A DNA stretch of 58,863 bases from CAINOH01 sp041663565 (GCA_041663565.1 JBAYMJ010000007.1:1-58863); one strand, 5' to 3'. Shown: positions 24,421 through 33,054, counted from the stretch's first letter. The notes: generated by a model from the sequence alone, not told the origin. Program-made: numbers and translations.

Positions 24421-24999
24421 CTAGCCGTTGATTATTGAGTCATCGGCGCGCTTGTACTCGTAGATTTCCTTTGCGGTAAACCACAGCCCGATTTCGAACT
24501 TCGCCTCCTCGATGGAGCCTGATGCGTGGATGAGGTTGCGGATGGGCCTCTTCTTTGCGTTCGCCAAGTCGGGCGAGTCAACGGCGTAGTCCCCGCGCAC
24601 GGTGCCCGGGAGCGCCACAAGCGGAAGGGTCGAGCCTACAATCTTGCGCACGTTCTCAACTGAGTGGTTCCCTTCAAGCACGAATGCGATTACCGGCGAG
24701 CCGCAGATGAAGTCAACGAGCCACCCCTTGACCATCTTGCCTATCTCGATTGCGTTGTCGGTGCCAAGCTCCTTCTTGGGGTCGATTCCGAACTTCTGGT
24801 AGCTCTCGAGGGTCTTGGAGCCGACTATGGATAGCCACTTGTCGTCTGACGGATAGTGCTTGGTGACAAGCTCCTTGGAGGGCTTGGTCATCTTCATAGC
24901 CACTATCTTGAGCCCAGCTTTCTCAAAGCGCGAGATTACTTCCCCGCAGAGGGCGCGCTGCACGCAATCAGGCTTGAGCATTACGAAAGTCCTTTCCAT
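24421..24999 (-). CDS. ndk: Nucleoside diphosphate kinase, long form
   Basis: This 192-aa enzyme transfers the gamma phosphate between nucleotides through a phosphohistidine. MERTFVMLKPDCVQR opens the protein, and RNLIHASGSIEEAKFEI contains the active-site His in the N-x-x-H-x-S-D/G-S context. It is about 40 residues longer than the usual 150-aa NDK because of an insert in the middle (LSIVGSKTLESYQKFGIDPK and nearby), a form that I recall from some archaea. ATG at 24999 has GGTGAG upstream. Confidence 0.92.
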   Translation of the reverse strand: MERTFVMLKPDCVQRALCGEVISRFEKAGLKIVAMKMTKPSKELVTKHYPSDDKWLSIVGSKTLESYQKFGIDPKKELGTDNAIEIGKMVKGWLVDFICGSPVIAFVLEGNHSVENVRKIVGSTLPLVALPGTVRGDYAVDSPDLANAKKRPIRNLIHASGSIEEAKFEIGLWFTAKEIYEYKRADDSIING

Positions 25000-25113
25000 T
25001 GTATTCTCACCTTCAAAGAATGAAAACTGCCGGGTCTTGCGCAAGCAAAACCAGAAGTAATAGCTGGTAAAACTAGTGTCAATGAAGGTTTTTAGGCTAT
25101 GTGGAGTCGCTTG

Positions 25114-25932
25114 CTAGCGCCTCTTGCCGGTCGCCTTCCTCGCAACGGCCTTCCTTGCAGCGGGCTTCGCCTGCTTTTTCGCCGCGGACTTGCCTGCAGC
25201 CGGGGCCTTGCGCTTTTCTTCGGCACCCTCCTTCGCTTCCTCGTCCTCGCCGGCGTCTTCGCCTTCCGGCTCCTCTTCCCCGGCCTCTTCCCCTTCCGTC
25301 TCCTCTTCTTCGGAGGCCTGCGGTCCTGCGGCCTGCTTCAGCGGGATTTCGATGTCCTGGGGCGCTTCCTCGGAATCCTGCCCTTCGGGGGCGGTTTCCT
25401 CAGTTTTTTCGAGTCCAAGCGCGCGTTCTACTTCGGCTATGCGGGACTCCAGCGCGTCGTACTGCTCCCCGAGGTCCTGTATGCTGCGGTCGTGCGACTC
25501 GACGCGTTCTGAAATATCCTCGGGTGCGCCTGCATCCTCGGCCGGCTCTTCCACCGGTTCTTGTTCGGCCGCATCCGGAGCCTCGCTTGTATCTGCGCCC
25601 GCGTCTTCCGGCGCCCCGCCAAGCTTGGCGGAACCTTCTGGAGCGTCCTGCGGAAGCTCGCCAATCTCGTAGGGAAGCACTTCGTCCGCAAACTTGGTCT
25701 CGCCGACCGCGCTCTTTATTGCGGCTAGCCTGTCTGAGAGTATTACGGAGTCGCCTTGGGAGGCTGCGGAAGGGGCCGATGCGATGCCAGTAGCTGAAAC
25801 CGGCTGCTGGACGCGCTGGTAGGACATCACCTTTGCCTTGTCAGCGGCCTGCTTCCTGGCCTTCAGGTAGGAGCTGATAAGGTAAGCGTCCACGCCTGCA
25901 ATGCCCAGGAGGGCAATCTGTTCCAAGACCAT
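25114..25932 (-). CDS. Membrane-anchored coiled-coil protein with acidic middle and basic tail
   Basis: This 272-aa protein of unknown function is modular. An N-terminal hydrophobic helix (MVLEQIALLGIAGVDAYLIS) is followed by a basic stretch, a Pro/Glu/Ala-rich low-complexity region, a predicted coiled coil near 150-185 (SHDRSIQDLGEQYDALESRI), a strongly acidic Glu/Asp region, and a histone-H1-like tail of Lys-Ala-Ala repeats ending in GKRR. The basic tail could bind nucleic acid, giving a membrane-to-DNA tether. It follows the 691-aa surface-protein gene in the same direction with a 24-nt gap, so the two are probably co-expressed. ATG 25932 is preferred over TTG 25950. Confidence 0.62.
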   Translation of the reverse strand: MVLEQIALLGIAGVDAYLISSYLKARKQAADKAKVMSYQRVQQPVSATGIASAPSAASQGDSVILSDRLAAIKSAVGETKFADEVLPYEIGELPQDAPEGSAKLGGAPEDAGADTSEAPDAAEQEPVEEPAEDAGAPEDISERVESHDRSIQDLGEQYDALESRIAEVERALGLEKTEETAPEGQDSEEAPQDIEIPLKQAAGPQASEEEETEGEEAGEEEPEGEDAGEDEEAKEGAEEKRKAPAAGKSAAKKQAKPAARKAVARKATGKRR

Positions 25933-25956
25933 GTTGACAAGACCCGCCAAAGCGGC

Positions 25957-28032
25957 TTAGCGCTTTTTCTTTGCCGGCTTTTTCTGCCCTTCCGGCTCGT
26001 CTTCCCCTTCGGAATCTTCATCATCTTCCTGTCCTGACCCGTCTTCGCCCTCTTCGTCCCCGGACTTCTTGCGGGCAAAGTAGAAGAGCACGAGTATGAC
26101 GCCTATTGCGACTATCGCAAGGGAGAACATCGACACCAAGCCGCCGGAGAACAGCCCTGTTGAGGCTGAGGGCGTAACTGCACGGAGCGATACCGGCAGG
26201 GAGTACGTAGTGCCATTACCCGCGCCGACAAGAAGGGTGGCATTGAGGTCCTTGCCTTTTTGGACCTGCGTCAGGAGGGTGATTTCAACGTACGATTTCG
26301 CAGGTATCGAGACCTCGGCAGTCGAGACGTTGACTGACGGCTCGCGCACCGCGACTGAAAGGTTGGAGGTGGCGTTTGCGTAGTTGTACAGCCGCACGGT
26401 GGTGTTGACCAGCTCAACCGAGCCGTTGGTGCCGTTGACCGCCGACGCGGACGACCCCGATGCCTTGGCTGCGACCAGCCCCTCGGTCGCGTTCACAAAC
26501 AACACGGCTTCGCCGGAACCCTGCTGGCCTATGGCGCGCACAGTCGCGTTGAAAGGCCTTGACAGGCCGGTTGATACCACCAAGTCGACGTTGAGGGTCT
26601 TCCCTGCTGGTACCGAAGGTATGACCGCGTCTGACACGGTCATGTTTGAAATCAGGATGCGCACCGAGCTTACGTCATAGTCCGCGGCGTTGCGGACCGC
26701 TACCGTGATGTTCTTCTGCAGCCCGGACTCGAGCTGGATGCCCTGCGGAAGCATCACCCACAGCACGCCCGCTGGCTTTGAGGTCGCGTTCGTGGAGTTG
26801 GCTGAGGCGTTGACTGAAGCGGTTGGCGCGACCGACGGCACGGCTGAAGCGTTTGCCGCAGGGGCGGTTGTTGCAGCTGCGGTAGGCGCCGCGCTGACAA
26901 GGGTCAGGTTGGATGCGAAGCAGTCCTCGACCTGCAGCTGAGAGGCCGCGGAACCCGAGGTCCTGCCGTTTGAGGCTACGAAAGCTATGGGGTACGAGCC
27001 GGCCGCAACATTGCTCGTGTTTACGGTATAATAGACGTTCTCGGAGGAGTTGCCGGGAACTGGAAGCGACTTGGCCGAAAGCGTGCCGTTCAAGCCGCTG
27101 GTTGCGGTGACGTTGAATACCGCCTGCGCGCTCTCGGGGTTGTATACCGAGAACTTGAAGCGCGCCACGTCGCCTTTGCAGGTGCGGACCGCGGTAGTGA
27201 CCACCGGCGGCTCCTTTGGTATCTCCGTGCACGAGTTCGCGGTGCCGTTGCAGGAGAACCCTGCGCTGCACGCGGGGTTATTGTACCTGCACCCCGAGGG
27301 CAGCACGCAGGTGTTGTTCTGGCACACCTTGGGCGAGGCGCAGGCGGGGTTTGAGTACGCGCACCCCTTCGGGGTGGGTGTGGGAGTTGGCGCGGTCACG
27401 TACACCGTAAGCTTTGCGGACTGCTTGGAGTGGCCGGATGAGTTTATCTGGAGTGTGTGCGTGCCCGCGCTTGTCGCGCATGGGACCGAGACGACGGCAT
27501 CAGCTGACGCCTGGCTTGACGGCCCGACGGACAACGCAGTGGGGCTGAATGCCGCTGGGAGGTCGCCGGATGAGGAGAGCGAGAACGCATCCTGCTTCGA
27601 ACCGGTGTTCTGGAGCGATACTTTGACCTTCGCAGAATTGCACCGCTCGACTGTCACGGCGGTCTGGTTCAACGAAAGGACGGAGTCGTAGCAGTTCAGT
27701 ACGACGAGCAGCCCGCTTGCGCTCGAAGAGGAAACGCCGTTGTCCGCGACTATCGTGAAGGGGTAGCTGCCCACTGCACGGTTGACTGTGGCGACTAGGA
27801 AAGAGAAGTTGCCGGTCTCACCGCGGCCAAGCGAGAGGCTGGTTGCTGAAAGCGTGCCGGTCATCCCCGAAGGGGTGATTGCATACGTAAGGGGCTCTGC
27901 CTGGTTGTAAAGCTCGAACTCGAACACGGCGTTCTCGCCCTTGCACACGGAAACGCTTCCCGCGGAATCCGCCAAGGCAAAAGGCGCGACCAGAAAGAGA
28001 AATAAAATGCCGAATACGAACGAGTGCTTCAT
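25957..28032 (-). CDS. Surface protein with signal peptide, repeated beta domains and C-terminal TM
   Basis: This 691-aa protein has a signal peptide (MKHSFVFGILFLFLVAPFALA). Two clear copies of a beta-sandwich-like domain begin VSVCKGENAVFEFELYNQ and VRTCKGDVARFKFSVYNP; each has a TGTLSA/NGTLSA block and an AVGSYPF/AAGSYPI block. Between them lies a short duplicated Cys module (GCAYSNPAC, GCRYNNPAC). A Ser/Thr/Ala-rich stalk and further beta domains lead to a C-terminal TM (FSLAIVAIGVILVLFYFA) and a cytoplasmic Glu/Asp-rich tail ending in lysines. Asn-x-Ser/Thr sites are frequent, as in glycosylated archaeal surface proteins. It is co-directional with the coiled-coil gene. Confidence 0.72.
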   Translation of the reverse strand: MKHSFVFGILFLFLVAPFALADSAGSVSVCKGENAVFEFELYNQAEPLTYAITPSGMTGTLSATSLSLGRGETGNFSFLVATVNRAVGSYPFTIVADNGVSSSSASGLLVVLNCYDSVLSLNQTAVTVERCNSAKVKVSLQNTGSKQDAFSLSSSGDLPAAFSPTALSVGPSSQASADAVVSVPCATSAGTHTLQINSSGHSKQSAKLTVYVTAPTPTPTPKGCAYSNPACASPKVCQNNTCVLPSGCRYNNPACSAGFSCNGTANSCTEIPKEPPVVTTAVRTCKGDVARFKFSVYNPESAQAVFNVTATSGLNGTLSAKSLPVPGNSSENVYYTVNTSNVAAGSYPIAFVASNGRTSGSAASQLQVEDCFASNLTLVSAAPTAAATTAPAANASAVPSVAPTASVNASANSTNATSKPAGVLWVMLPQGIQLESGLQKNITVAVRNAADYDVSSVRILISNMTVSDAVIPSVPAGKTLNVDLVVSTGLSRPFNATVRAIGQQGSGEAVLFVNATEGLVAAKASGSSASAVNGTNGSVELVNTTVRLYNYANATSNLSVAVREPSVNVSTAEVSIPAKSYVEITLLTQVQKGKDLNATLLVGAGNGTTYSLPVSLRAVTPSASTGLFSGGLVSMFSLAIVAIGVILVLFYFARKKSGDEEGEDGSGQEDDEDSEGEDEPEGQKKPAKKKR

Positions 28033-28068
28033 CTTGACCAAAACCCCCCTTAAACCATATTCTTCCCG

Positions 28069-28090
28069 CCCCTAAAAAATTAAAAAGGGG
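28069..28090 (-). terminator. Terminator of the 1345-aa surface-protein gene
   Basis: On the minus strand CCCCT and AGGGG (28086-28090 and 28069-28073) flank the T-rich core TTTTAATTTTTT, about 40 nt after the stop at 28130. This gives both a short hairpin and an archaeal T-tract signal between the two surface-protein genes. Confidence 0.55.
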
Positions 28091-28129
28091 AGAGTGCGTT
28101 GCGCCCTCTGAAGGCGGCAGGCAAAAGCA

Positions 28130-31100
28130 TTATGCCGCTGCCTCCTCGTGCTTGCGGATGCCGTAGAACAGCACCGCGCCGATTGCAAGAAGGACCACCA
28201 CTGCAGCGCCGTAGCCCGAGACGCCGGAAGCGCTGAAGAACCCTGTGAGGATTCCCGCGGACTCGGCGTTGGTGGCGTCTATTGAGAACGGCGCGCTTGC
28301 GGTCCTGCCAATCGGGTCGATTATTGCGATTGAGCCGGTGTAGACGCGCTTCTGGAAGTTGGCCGCGCTTATCGCGACCGTGAACTCACGCATGTCGCCC
28401 GACCGGATGGTGGCGGCGTGCGGGTAGTACGTGGCTTCCCAGCCCTGCGGCAGGTTCACGTCCGCCTCGTAAAGCAGCGAGCGGTTCTCGTTGTTCTTCA
28501 CAAGGAACGACGCGTTGGCGACAAAGTGCGTGCCGTTGTACGTGTAGTCTATCTGCGGCGCGTAAATCGTCACGTCTGGCGCGTTGCTTGCCTGCGGCTG
28601 GGAAAGCGCCGAGCGGTTGACCGGTTGCAGCGACGACTGCGAGCTGGAGTTCCTTGCGGAAGTAGTGGCGAAGCACAGCTGCTGCTGCTTGACTATCGCG
28701 CCGTCCTTGCGTATGTACAGCGTCACGTAGTTCGCCGAAAGAAGCCCCGTCGGGTCGACCATCACGGTGACGACCTGGCTGGAGTAACGCGCGAAGTTGT
28801 TGATGACCTGCGGGGACACTACCGGGTGCAGGTAGCCGTTGTCCGTAATCTCGACCGCGTAGTTGGCGGTCTCGCCGTTGTTGTACAGCGATATCGGGTA
28901 CTGCACGCCCTTCGAAATCAGCGGGCAGCCCGTGAAGCCTACCGAGATGTCGGCGCTTGCTACCCCGCTTGACAGTGCGACCGTGTCCGTGGCCACGCCG
29001 AACGGCGCGGTTGCGCGGATGACTATCGGGAGCGTGTAGAACTGCGAGTTGGGCACCGTTGCGCAGAACTGCAGGTCGTCGCGCGTCTCGTATGAGGAGA
29101 TGCGGAACTGCTGCAGGCTGAAACTGCCGTCCATGTAATATGCGCCGGGGTCGTACGAGAGCGTCACCGTTCCTGATTCCGCGCCGCGGTTCTCCACCTG
29201 GAAGTTGTAGCACAGCCGCTGGCCTGCTGAGCCTGAGCGCAGCTTGTCGACTATGTTGACGCGCAGGTTGCCCGAAGCGCAGATTGGAAGCTCCAATGAC
29301 TGCGAGGATGCCGCGTTGCTGCTGTTGAAGTTGACTACGCCAAGCGAGCCGCCCGAAACCGTGTCCGCAAACCCGACGGTCACGCTGATGACAGCCTCGC
29401 CGTTTGAGGGGACGTATACCGAGGACGGGCCCGAAAGCGTCACCTGGGACGCCGAGGAATACGTCATCGACACGGTCATGTTCGAGGACTGGCTGTTGGT
29501 GAGCTTGATTTGGTAGACGCTTGCAGCGGAGCCGCACGCGGGTGATGATATGAGCGAGACTCCGAAGTCGCCCCCAAGCGAGAGCTTGTCCGTAGAAGTG
29601 CACGAGCCGCTGGTTGACTTGACCACCACGTCGTAGTTTCCTGCAGCTATGCTTGCAACCGTTGCGCTGATGTCGCCCGAGTTGGTGGTCGTGCCGCTGG
29701 TCGAGCCTATGACCGTGCCCGCCTTGTTGCGAACCTCGATTACGTAAGTGCCCTTCGCGCGGGTGCCTGCGCTGTCCGCAAGGTAGCCCGTGACCTGGAC
29801 TCCCGAAACCGATGTGGTGAACTTGGCGGCCCCGTTCATGAGCCTGATGTTGCACTCGCCCGAGAACGTGCTTGCGCCTGTTGAATATGAGGACACCGCC
29901 GGGCAGGTGAGGTACTTGGCCTCGACCTGGGACGAGTAGGTGCCTTCGCCGAACGGCCCGGGTATCGAGAGTGCGAACGTGCCGTCAGAAAGCGAGCCCA
30001 CGTAAGCCTGCTTGTAGAGGTTGCCGTCCTTGAAGACCTTCACGGTGACGTTGGCTCCTCCGAGCGAGGTGCCGTGGTTGTAGACCGTCCCCGTGACAGT
30101 CGCCGGGCTTGCCGACCCCGTCTGGGTGAGCGTTGATGCAACCGTGACGTCGCAGGACGCCACTCCGACCACGATGTTGGAATTAACTTCGGGGCAGGAG
30201 TTGAACTGCGCGGACGCGTTGATGCGGTACGAGCCGCTTGAAAGCGTGTTGGGAACTATCCAGTTGGTGGAGAACTCTCCGCCCGACGCGGTCACGGGTA
30301 TGGTCGCCTGGGTGACCCCGAGCAGGTCCTGGATGCGCACGTAGACGTTCGTGCCTATCGGCAGGTTGTTGTTGCGCAGCGACCCGCGGATGTTCATCAA
30401 TTCGCCGCTTGAGTACTGGACCTTGTCGGTCTCGACGTTGATTGCGGTGTTGCACGTGTCGACGTGGAAGTTTATTGTCGAGCCTGCAGAAGTGCAGCCT
30501 GACGAGCAAGCCACGCTTCCGCTTGGAAGCTCGACGTTGCATGACACGTCAAGCGAGTAAGTGCCCTGCTGGTGGAAATACGACTGGTTGACGCTCACCG
30601 TGCCGGGGTACTCCACGTTGGGGAGGGTGTCGAACTGGTAAGTGCCTACGAGCGTCCTCGAAAGCCCGGGGCCTGAAAGGTACGCGCTGCACGTAACGGG
30701 CGGGTCGTTCTTGCACCACTGGCCGCCTGCGGAGTTTTCGCCGTTGTCGAACGAGTTTATCATCCATTTTTGGGCGTTGTTGCTTGAATCATAATACGGC
30801 GTAAGCGAACACTGGGCAGTGGTGCCGCACTCCTTGCACGGCTGGCCGACCGACAGGTAGTTCACGCCGTGGCTTGAGCAGTAGCTCTTCAACACCGCGC
30901 CACACTCCGCGTCTATCGAAGCGTACTCGCTGCACGGGAGGCCGCAGATAAGCTCGTCCTGGGAGGAGCACGAGTAGCCGCCCGACGGGGCGGTGTACTG
31001 CAAGCACCGGTCCGATGAAGAGGAGTAATAGTAATTGGAGCCATACTGCGACTGGCAGCACTCGGTTGACCCGCAGGACGTGATGCTTGAGGTTGTTGAC

Positions 31101-32167
31101 ATGCACTGGCCGAAGACGCAACGGTAAGTGTGGCCGAACATCGTGCCGAAAGTTGACTGGCAGTACGAGTCGCCGTAAGCGTCGTCCGAGCAGGAAGTGT
31201 CATAGTCGTTGTAGCTGCTGTAGCTGCCTGAGGACCTGCACGCGCCGTTGTAACAGCCGTTGGGGCAGTAGTGGGACTCCCAGCTGACGTCGCCGTAAGA
31301 GTCGCAGTAGCCCTCGTAAAGGTAGTTTCCTGAGCAGTAATCCGCCTGCCAGAGGCCCATGGTGTCGGGGTTGTATGCGGTTCCGACTTCATAATAGTCC
31401 CTGCCGCCATCGGTGTCGTAGCACGAGCCGGATGAGGAGCCGGAATACCTGCAATAGTTGTTTATGCAGTCGTAGCCGTAGTTGCAGTCCGAGTCGTAAG
31501 TGCAGTAGTCGTTATAGTTGCTGTAAGTGTAGCAGTAGCCGTTGCTGCAGTACTGGTTCGAGTTGCACCGGTTGTTGCACGAGTCGGTGTAATAATAATA
31601 GTCCGAGTTGCTCACGCACCTGCGCAGGTACTTGTCCCAGTGGGAGAAGTAGCCGCAGTAGTCGTTGTAATACCCATTATCGTAACGGCATTCGCCGTCG
31701 TCGCAGTACTCGTCCCAGTCGCAGTCGCTGTTGCGCGTGCACTCGTCGCAAGTCAGGCTTGTTGAGCCGAAGACCAGGAGGTTGCTGTAGGTGGTCTGCT
31801 GGTGGTAATTCACCTGGTTGGACTGGCGCGTGCTTATCTTGAAGGTTGCCTCGGCGCCGTTGCCCGCGAGGCTCTGGTCGGCAACCCGGGTTATCTCGAG
31901 GTTCTGCATGCAGAAGCAGGCAGTGTCGGAAGCGACGTAGCTTGTCTGTGACTGGTTGTAGGAGTTGCAGGTGAGGGTGCCGCTGCAGGAGGAGTCCGTC
32001 GGGAGGTAATATGTGCAGGTCTGTCCTGCGGAGTCGCAGGTCGCGCCGGGCGTACACGAGGCGTACGCGGCTGCGGACGGGAACGCGAGGAAAAGCGCGC
32101 CCGCCACGAGTAGAAGCCCGATTAACGGCAATAGAAGATTGACGAATGCCTTCCTAGAGAACGCCAT
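28130..32167 (-). CDS. Giant Tyr/Cys-rich surface protein with C-terminal TM anchor
   Basis: This 1345-aa protein begins with a signal peptide (AFVNLLLPLIGLLLVAGALF). Residues of about 40-520 are extraordinarily rich in Cys, Tyr, Asn, Asp and Ser, with repeated modules of the form C-x5-DC-x-x-x-x-C-x5-C (for example CTYDSDCNYGYDCINNYC, NSDCDWDEYCDDGEC) resembling EB/Dickkopf-like disulfide knots. From there to about 1290 are tandem Ig/CARDB-like beta domains (for example IPVTASGGEFSTNWIVPN). A single TM near the C terminus (YGAAVVVLLAIGAVLFYGI) and KHEE tail anchor it. It is probably a cell-envelope, adhesin or contact protein. ATG 32167 has GTGAG upstream. Confidence 0.75.
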   Translation of the reverse strand: MAFSRKAFVNLLLPLIGLLLVAGALFLAFPSAAAYASCTPGATCDSAGQTCTYYLPTDSSCSGTLTCNSYNQSQTSYVASDTACFCMQNLEITRVADQSLAGNGAEATFKISTRQSNQVNYHQQTTYSNLLVFGSTSLTCDECTRNSDCDWDEYCDDGECRYDNGYYNDYCGYFSHWDKYLRRCVSNSDYYYYTDSCNNRCNSNQYCSNGYCYTYSNYNDYCTYDSDCNYGYDCINNYCRYSGSSSGSCYDTDGGRDYYEVGTAYNPDTMGLWQADYCSGNYLYEGYCDSYGDVSWESHYCPNGCYNGACRSSGSYSSYNDYDTSCSDDAYGDSYCQSTFGTMFGHTYRCVFGQCMSTTSSITSCGSTECCQSQYGSNYYYSSSSDRCLQYTAPSGGYSCSSQDELICGLPCSEYASIDAECGAVLKSYCSSHGVNYLSVGQPCKECGTTAQCSLTPYYDSSNNAQKWMINSFDNGENSAGGQWCKNDPPVTCSAYLSGPGLSRTLVGTYQFDTLPNVEYPGTVSVNQSYFHQQGTYSLDVSCNVELPSGSVACSSGCTSAGSTINFHVDTCNTAINVETDKVQYSSGELMNIRGSLRNNNLPIGTNVYVRIQDLLGVTQATIPVTASGGEFSTNWIVPNTLSSGSYRINASAQFNSCPEVNSNIVVGVASCDVTVASTLTQTGSASPATVTGTVYNHGTSLGGANVTVKVFKDGNLYKQAYVGSLSDGTFALSIPGPFGEGTYSSQVEAKYLTCPAVSSYSTGASTFSGECNIRLMNGAAKFTTSVSGVQVTGYLADSAGTRAKGTYVIEVRNKAGTVIGSTSGTTTNSGDISATVASIAAGNYDVVVKSTSGSCTSTDKLSLGGDFGVSLISSPACGSAASVYQIKLTNSQSSNMTVSMTYSSASQVTLSGPSSVYVPSNGEAVISVTVGFADTVSGGSLGVVNFNSSNAASSQSLELPICASGNLRVNIVDKLRSGSAGQRLCYNFQVENRGAESGTVTLSYDPGAYYMDGSFSLQQFRISSYETRDDLQFCATVPNSQFYTLPIVIRATAPFGVATDTVALSSGVASADISVGFTGCPLISKGVQYPISLYNNGETANYAVEITDNGYLHPVVSPQVINNFARYSSQVVTVMVDPTGLLSANYVTLYIRKDGAIVKQQQLCFATTSARNSSSQSSLQPVNRSALSQPQASNAPDVTIYAPQIDYTYNGTHFVANASFLVKNNENRSLLYEADVNLPQGWEATYYPHAATIRSGDMREFTVAISAANFQKRVYTGSIAIIDPIGRTASAPFSIDATNAESAGILTGFFSASGVSGYGAAVVVLLAIGAVLFYGIRKHEEAAA

Positions 32168-32206
32168 TTGCTCACTGTCACCTGCTGGATTGACCCTAAA
32201 CAATAT

Positions 32207-32268
32207 GTTACTACTGTGCAGTAACTAATATTTAAATCAAATCCCTAGGACACTACTGGATAGTAAGT
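32207..32268. promoter_or_regulatory. Paired operator-like repeats flanking the surface-protein TATA box
   Basis: ACTACTGTGCAGTAACT (32210-32226) and ACTACTGGATAGTAAGT (32252-32268) match at 13 of 17 positions and lie 42 nt apart, about four helical turns. The first is embedded in a perfect inverted repeat, GTTACT (32207-32212) and AGTAAC (32220-32225). The minus-strand TATA-like TTTAAATATT lies between them. This layout suits cooperative repressor binding. Confidence 0.65.
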
Positions 32269-32369
32269 AATAATATAGTGGCGAAAAGGGCCGGCAGGAC
32301 GCCGGAAACCGAAAAAACGAAGACTTCGCAGTGAGGCAGAAAATATGGAAAATTCCGGAAAACCGGCTA

Positions 32370-32413
32370 TTGCGAACCGAGAAAATAATCCGAAAGAAAT
32401 CTCGGTTACGCAA
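32370..32413. repeat. 13-bp hairpin with one bulge
   Basis: TTGCGAACCGAGA (32370-32382) pairs with TCTCGGTT-A-CGCAA (32400-32413), leaving one bulged A and a 17-nt A-rich loop. It lies just beyond the terminator-like hairpin of the 133-aa gene. It could belong to a small structured RNA or a processing site. Confidence 0.55.
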
Positions 32414-32415
32414 GA

Positions 32416-32459
32416 AGCAAAACGCGAAAGTAATCGGACAAACCGAACCGCGTTTTGCT
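32416..32459 (-). terminator. Hairpin after the 133-aa gene
   Basis: AGCAAAACGCG (32416-32426) and CGCGTTTTGCT (32449-32459) are perfect 11-bp complements with a 22-nt loop, beginning 5 nt past the stop codon of the minus-strand gene at 32464. The position suggests a 3' end hairpin; a T tract is weak, so stabilisation rather than termination is also possible. Confidence 0.55.
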
Positions 32460-32463
32460 GTAA

Positions 32464-32865
32464 TTATCGGTAGTTGTGCTTCTTGGGCACGTAGAACGCG
32501 TCGCCCTTGGTCGGGTCGGGAAGCACCACCTTCGAGGCGATGGTCTTCTTCATGACTTCCTCAAAGAGCGGGAAGTTCTCCACAACGAGTATTACCTGCT
32601 TGCGCGTCATGCCCTTGCACCTGCGCAGGATGTCTATCGAGAGCTGGCGGCGCTTTGTCGGTTTCGACATCACCAAATCAAGCTCTTCCTTCTTCTTGAA
32701 CTTGGCGTGTATCTCGCGCAGCACCCCTTTAACCTGCTTTTCGGCTGCTGCAAGCTCTTCCGACGGGAAACTGGTCTCGCGGCTGCGGAGGACGCGTTTT
32801 TCGCGGAGCACGAATGCAAGGTACATATCCATGTGCTCTGCGGACATTGGTTTAGGATTAGACAT
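32464..32865 (-). CDS. Unrecognised 133-aa soluble protein
   Basis: This mostly helical, basic protein matches no family that I recognise. It contains MSAEHMDMYLAFVLREKRVL, an amphipathic helix pair (SEELAAAEKQVKGVLREIHA, KFKKKEELDLV), and RRQLSIDILRRCKGMTRKQV, which could be a DNA-contacting helix. It has no Cys pair or signal peptide. The ATG at 32865 lies about 30 nt after a TATA-like AATATATTG, so the message is probably leaderless. A copy of the ACTACT-N4-AGTAA site sits directly upstream of that TATA box. It might be the regulator of the neighbouring surface-protein gene. Confidence 0.62.
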   Translation of the reverse strand: MSNPKPMSAEHMDMYLAFVLREKRVLRSRETSFPSEELAAAEKQVKGVLREIHAKFKKKEELDLVMSKPTKRRQLSIDILRRCKGMTRKQVILVVENFPLFEEVMKKTIASKVVLPDPTKGDAFYVPKKHNYR

Positions 32866-32895
32866 ATTATACCTATGGACGCGGAACAATATATT

Positions 32896-32912
32896 AGTTA
32901 CTAAAAAGTAGT
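32896..32912 (-). promoter_or_regulatory. Third ACTACT-N4-AGTAACT site, on the promoter of the 133-aa gene
   Basis: On the minus strand this reads ACTACTTTTTAGTAACT, matching 13 of 17 positions of the site at 32210-32226. It lies immediately before the TATA-like element of the 133-aa gene, about 31 nt from the start codon. Confidence 0.62.
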
Positions 32913-32986
32913 CACAAATCCAAAGGCCGCAAAAAGAGGCCAAACAGCCGCATCCCCAGAGGTAAAACCTACAGACACGCCGAAGT

Positions 32987-33054
32987 GTTAATCCGATATT
33001 AACATTTATATACTTTCACGTTTCACAACAATAAGCCGTTAAAACGGTATTAAC
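32987..33054 (+). promoter_or_regulatory. Twin operators flanking the TATA box of the winged-helix/grpE/dnaK operon
   Basis: GTTAATCCGATATTAAC (32987-33003) and GTTAAAACGGTATTAAC (33038-33054) match at 13-14 of 17 positions and each has GTTAA/TTAAC symmetry. They are 51 nt apart, start to start. The TATA box TTTATATAC (33005-33013) abuts the first copy, and the second ends 17 nt before the start codon near the predicted transcript start. This is a textbook repressor layout for an archaeal promoter. Confidence 0.78.

Larger units (their letters stand above)
32168..32463. other. Intergenic region with promoter sites and hairpins
   Basis: No gene is visible in these 296 nt. The left part is the promoter of the giant surface protein (TATA-like TTTAAATATT on the minus strand around 32227-32236, flanked by two operator-like repeats). 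The right part holds two tandem hairpins (32370-32413 and 32416-32459), the second immediately after the stop of the 133-aa gene. The A/G-rich stretch between them has no recognisable reading frame. Confidence 0.6.

Noticed and set aside
28386..29855. 489-codon frame inside the giant surface-protein gene (other frame, same strand)
   Set aside because: It is Arg/His/Gly-rich, typical of a shifted reading of GC-rich DNA; the main frame has signal peptide, domains and TM anchor.
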